DNA of 64,000 nucleotides, taken from positions 868,001 to 932,000 of the forward strand of contig NZ_JABMKV010000001.1 of the NCBI RefSeq assembly GCF_013204825.1, in the 5' to 3' direction. The notes beneath the pieces are model-generated. The model did no database searches, was not told where the DNA came from, and worked only from the letters and a program-made list of their open reading frames with translations. The position numbers and the translations under genes are program-made. The stretch is from Pedobacter boryungensis. GTDB lineage: Bacteria > Bacteroidota > Bacteroidia > Sphingobacteriales > Sphingobacteriaceae. Shown piece after piece: positions 62,049 to 64,000 of this stretch. Position 1 is the first letter of the stretch. Each line of letters starts with the position of its first letter.

Positions 62049-64000
62049 TTATAAACCAACAACTAAACGTACACCGTAATTTCTTGTAGAAGGAAGTTGT
62101 CCAGTTTCAAAACCTTGTTGAATATCGGAGCCAGCTAAAGTTCCAAATTCAGGATCGAATGCCGGCCAAGGCGACCAGATAAACAAATTACGTCCGTAAA
62201 CACCTACAGTTAGTTTGTTAAATCCAATTTTGTTTAAAAAGCTTTTGTTAAAAGCATAGGTAATATTTGCTTCTCTAAACTTTAAATAATCTGTGCTAAA
62301 AATGCTTCCTTCTGCTTGATTATAATATATTGAATTGTAATAACCCTCAATATCAGTAGCGATAATATCATTTTTTCTGAAAGTTCCATTACCATTGTCT
62401 ACAACACCATCTCCAATTATACCATTGTATCTACCCGGTAATGTGATGGTAGACTTACCTAATGAAGCCATACGTGCAAATGTAAATGAATGTCCTACAG
62501 CACCAAGTTGAGCATCAAATAAAACGCTTGTACTTATTTGCTTATAGGTAATTCCAGTACCAAAACTAAATCTAAACTTAGGTAAAGTATTTCCTAAATA
62601 TTTAACATCAGTTGTAGGTTTAGCATAACCAGTAACTGCATCAAAAACAATCTGACCATCTGGAGAACGCATAAAACCAGTTCCATATAAATCACCCATG
62701 CTGCCACCAACATTCGCTACAACTTGACCTGAGTTACCAAATCCGCCTGTACGTAAAATTACAGAACTATCGGCCAATTCTTTAATTTCATTTCGGTTAG
62801 CGCTAAAAGTACCATTCAACGTCCAAGTGAAGTTTTTAGATTTTAGTGGAATAGCATTGATTGCCAATTCTAAACCTTTATTATTTACTCTACCTACGTT
62901 AAAGACACCAATATCATAACCAGATGATTTATCTAAAACACGACTTAAGATTTGATTTTTAGTGTTACCACTATAAACAGCAAAGTCAAAATTTAATCTG
63001 TTTTTAAATAATTTTAAATCTAATCCCAATTCAATAGTTGTAGTCATTAATGGTTTTAAATTTGGATTTGGTAAGATTCTAGGATTTGTCATCGCATTAC
63101 CAGGATAAACACCATTCGAAGCAATTAAATAATTATAGGCTGTGCGATAAGGAGTTGTGCTTCCGCTTCCAACTTGCGCATAAGATGCTCTTAATTTTGC
63201 GAAAGATATTGCTTTAGGCATTTTCCAAAAATCTGATGCTACAAAAGATAAACTTGCTGATGGGTAAGAAAAACCAACATTGTCTTTTCTTGTTAAAGTA
63301 GCTAAAGTACTGTTCCAATCTTGACGACCAGTTAAATCTAAAAATAAATAGTTTTTGTACGAGAATGACGCAACTGCATATAAACTATTAATTCTATATC
63401 TAGCTGTATCAGGTACATATACTAATTTATTGATATTGTTTGTTAAGTCAAATACTCCTGGTAAAACCAAACCATCTGCACGAGTTTCTAATCTATCATA
63501 TTCATTACGCATTTGACTACCACCTACTGATGCTGTCATACTAAAATCTTTATTAAATTTCTTCTCGTATTTCAACATAAAATCGGCATTTATTTCATAC
63601 GATTTTATCTTAGTTACTCTGTAAGATCCTTGAGCAAACAAACCTCCTGATGAGGTATCCCATGGACGTTTTGTTTCTCTGTTATCGTTATTATAATCAG
63701 CAGATGCACGAACCATTAAACTTAATTCATTCGTAAACTTATAATTTGCTTGAATATTTCCCAACCATCCATTACGTTTCTGACCATTTAAATATTGTTC
63801 TGAAATTGCATACGGACCTTCAGGAAAAGAGGTAGTTAAGTTAACAAATTGTTGTTGTTCCTTACCTGTAACCCAATAATCTCTGTACCAATCTGTATTA
63901 ATATTAGGCTGTGCAAAAATAAACCAATACATTAATGATTGATTACCATATCCCGTTGCAGGTAAATTATCACTGTTTCTGTTACTGTATTGCGCTTTTA
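62049..64000 (-). CDS. SusC/RagA-family TonB-linked outer-membrane protein, C-terminal part
   Basis: The frame is open to the right edge (it continues upstream of the ATG at 63932), so only the barrel half is in the window and the signal, carboxypeptidase-like domain and plug lie beyond it. Features are many amphipathic strands with aromatic girdles, the block LNGTFSANRNEIKELADSS typical of SusC, and the ending FETGQLPSTRNYGVRLVVGL (conserved C-terminus). It imports the ligand captured by SusD with TonB energy. It is the first known gene of the locus on the minus strand. Confidence 0.94.
   Translation of the reverse strand, partial: KAQYSNRNSDNLPATGYGNQSLMYWFIFAQPNINTDWYRDYWVTGKEQQQFVNLTTSFPEGPYAISEQYLNGQKRNGWLGNIQANYKFTNELSLMVRASADYNNDNRETKRPWDTSSGGLFAQGSYRVTKIKSYEINADFMLKYEKKFNKDFSMTASVGGSQMRNEYDRLETRADGLVLPGVFDLTNNINKLVYVPDTARYRINSLYAVASFSYKNYLFLDLTGRQDWNSTLATLTRKDNVGFSYPSASLSFVASDFWKMPKAISFAKLRASYAQVGSGSTTPYRTAYNYLIASNGVYPGNAMTNPRILPNPNLKPLMTTTIELGLDLKLFKNRLNFDFAVYSGNTKNQILSRVLDKSSGYDIGVFNVGRVNNKGLELAINAIPLKSKNFTWTLNGTFSANRNEIKELADSSVILRTGGFGNSGQVVANVGGSMGDLYGTGFMRSPDGQIVFDAVTGYAKPTTDVKYLGNTLPKFRFSFGTGITYKQISTSVLFDAQLGAVGHSFTFARMASLGKSTITLPGRYNGIIGDGVVDNGNGTFRKNDIIATDIEGYYNSIYYNQAEGSIFSTDYLKFREANITYAFNKSFLNKIGFNKLTVGVYGRNLFIWSPWPAFDPEFGTLAGSDIQQGFETGQLPSTRNYGVRLVVGL

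Noticed and set aside
1..64000. CRISPR arrays, insertion sequences, prophage or attachment sites
   Set aside because: No regularly spaced direct repeats, transposase or integrase-like products, or terminal inverted repeats were seen.

Overview
The window looks like a chromosomal segment of a Bacteroidota member, most probably family Sphingobacteriaceae (Pedobacter-like). This rests on the strongly AT-rich base composition, the SusC/SusD pair at the right edge, the S46 dipeptidyl-peptidase, the near absence of Shine-Dalgarno sequences, and promoters that fit the Bacteroidota TAnnTTTG -7 element, several only a few bases before the start codon. No tRNA, rRNA, CRISPR array, insertion sequence or prophage was seen.

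Layout. 1-8.8 kb: end of a CorA channel, a DnaE-type polymerase alpha subunit with a degenerate PHP site, gyrA, and two tandem secreted TPR proteins. 9-13.5 kb: a DUF763 protein with endonuclease V, a TetA-like MFS pump, and a PIN-PhoH ATPase. 13.5-14.35 kb: no gene, but a probable structured RNA on the minus strand ending in a terminator just before phoH. 14.35-24.2 kb: FUSC protein, Ohr peroxidase, bioB, mgtE, a Y-family polymerase, hemF, an MFS transporter, a fasciclin lipoprotein. 24.5-28.3 kb: hot-dog protein, AlbA_2 protein, MATE pump, lone receiver, ECF sigma factor, and a 52-residue membrane protein. 28.4-36.7 kb: mostly minus-strand housekeeping genes (DNA polymerase IV, TruC-like synthase, a histone-deacetylase-family gene broken by an in-frame stop, bestrophin, kynureninase, Mpg glycosylase, fRMsr). 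36.9-46.7 kb: DPP11-type peptidase, ATP-pyrophosphatase, sirtuin, a class-A-lactamase-like hydrolase, and a TonB receptor behind a cobalamin riboswitch, then PPK2. 46.8-54.3 kb: PBP1a, a very large protease/propeller/barrel protein, a GIY-YIG-like protein, an XRE-S24 self-cleaving repressor and a small secreted protein. 54.4-64 kb: a minus-strand locus for glycerophosphodiester use (SusC, SusD, DUF5689, metallophosphatase, GDPD, GlpT, SGNH hydrolase).

Main discovery candidate: three scattered loci carry the same 17-bp inverted repeat TACTAA-N5-TTAGTA just before their start codons. They are the S24 repressor itself (52971-52987), a Y-family polymerase (20777-20793), and DUF763-endonuclease V (8981-8997). 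The repressor keeps the Ala-Gly scissile bond and Ser/Lys dyad of LexA-type self-cleavage. Together this reads as a LexA-like, SOS-type DNA damage regulon whose least understood member is DUF763. In this genome that protein has a helix-hairpin-helix and ends in a QLNLF sliding-clamp motif. A second candidate is the minus-strand RNA at about 13.6-14.0 kb, built from several GNRA-capped hairpins.
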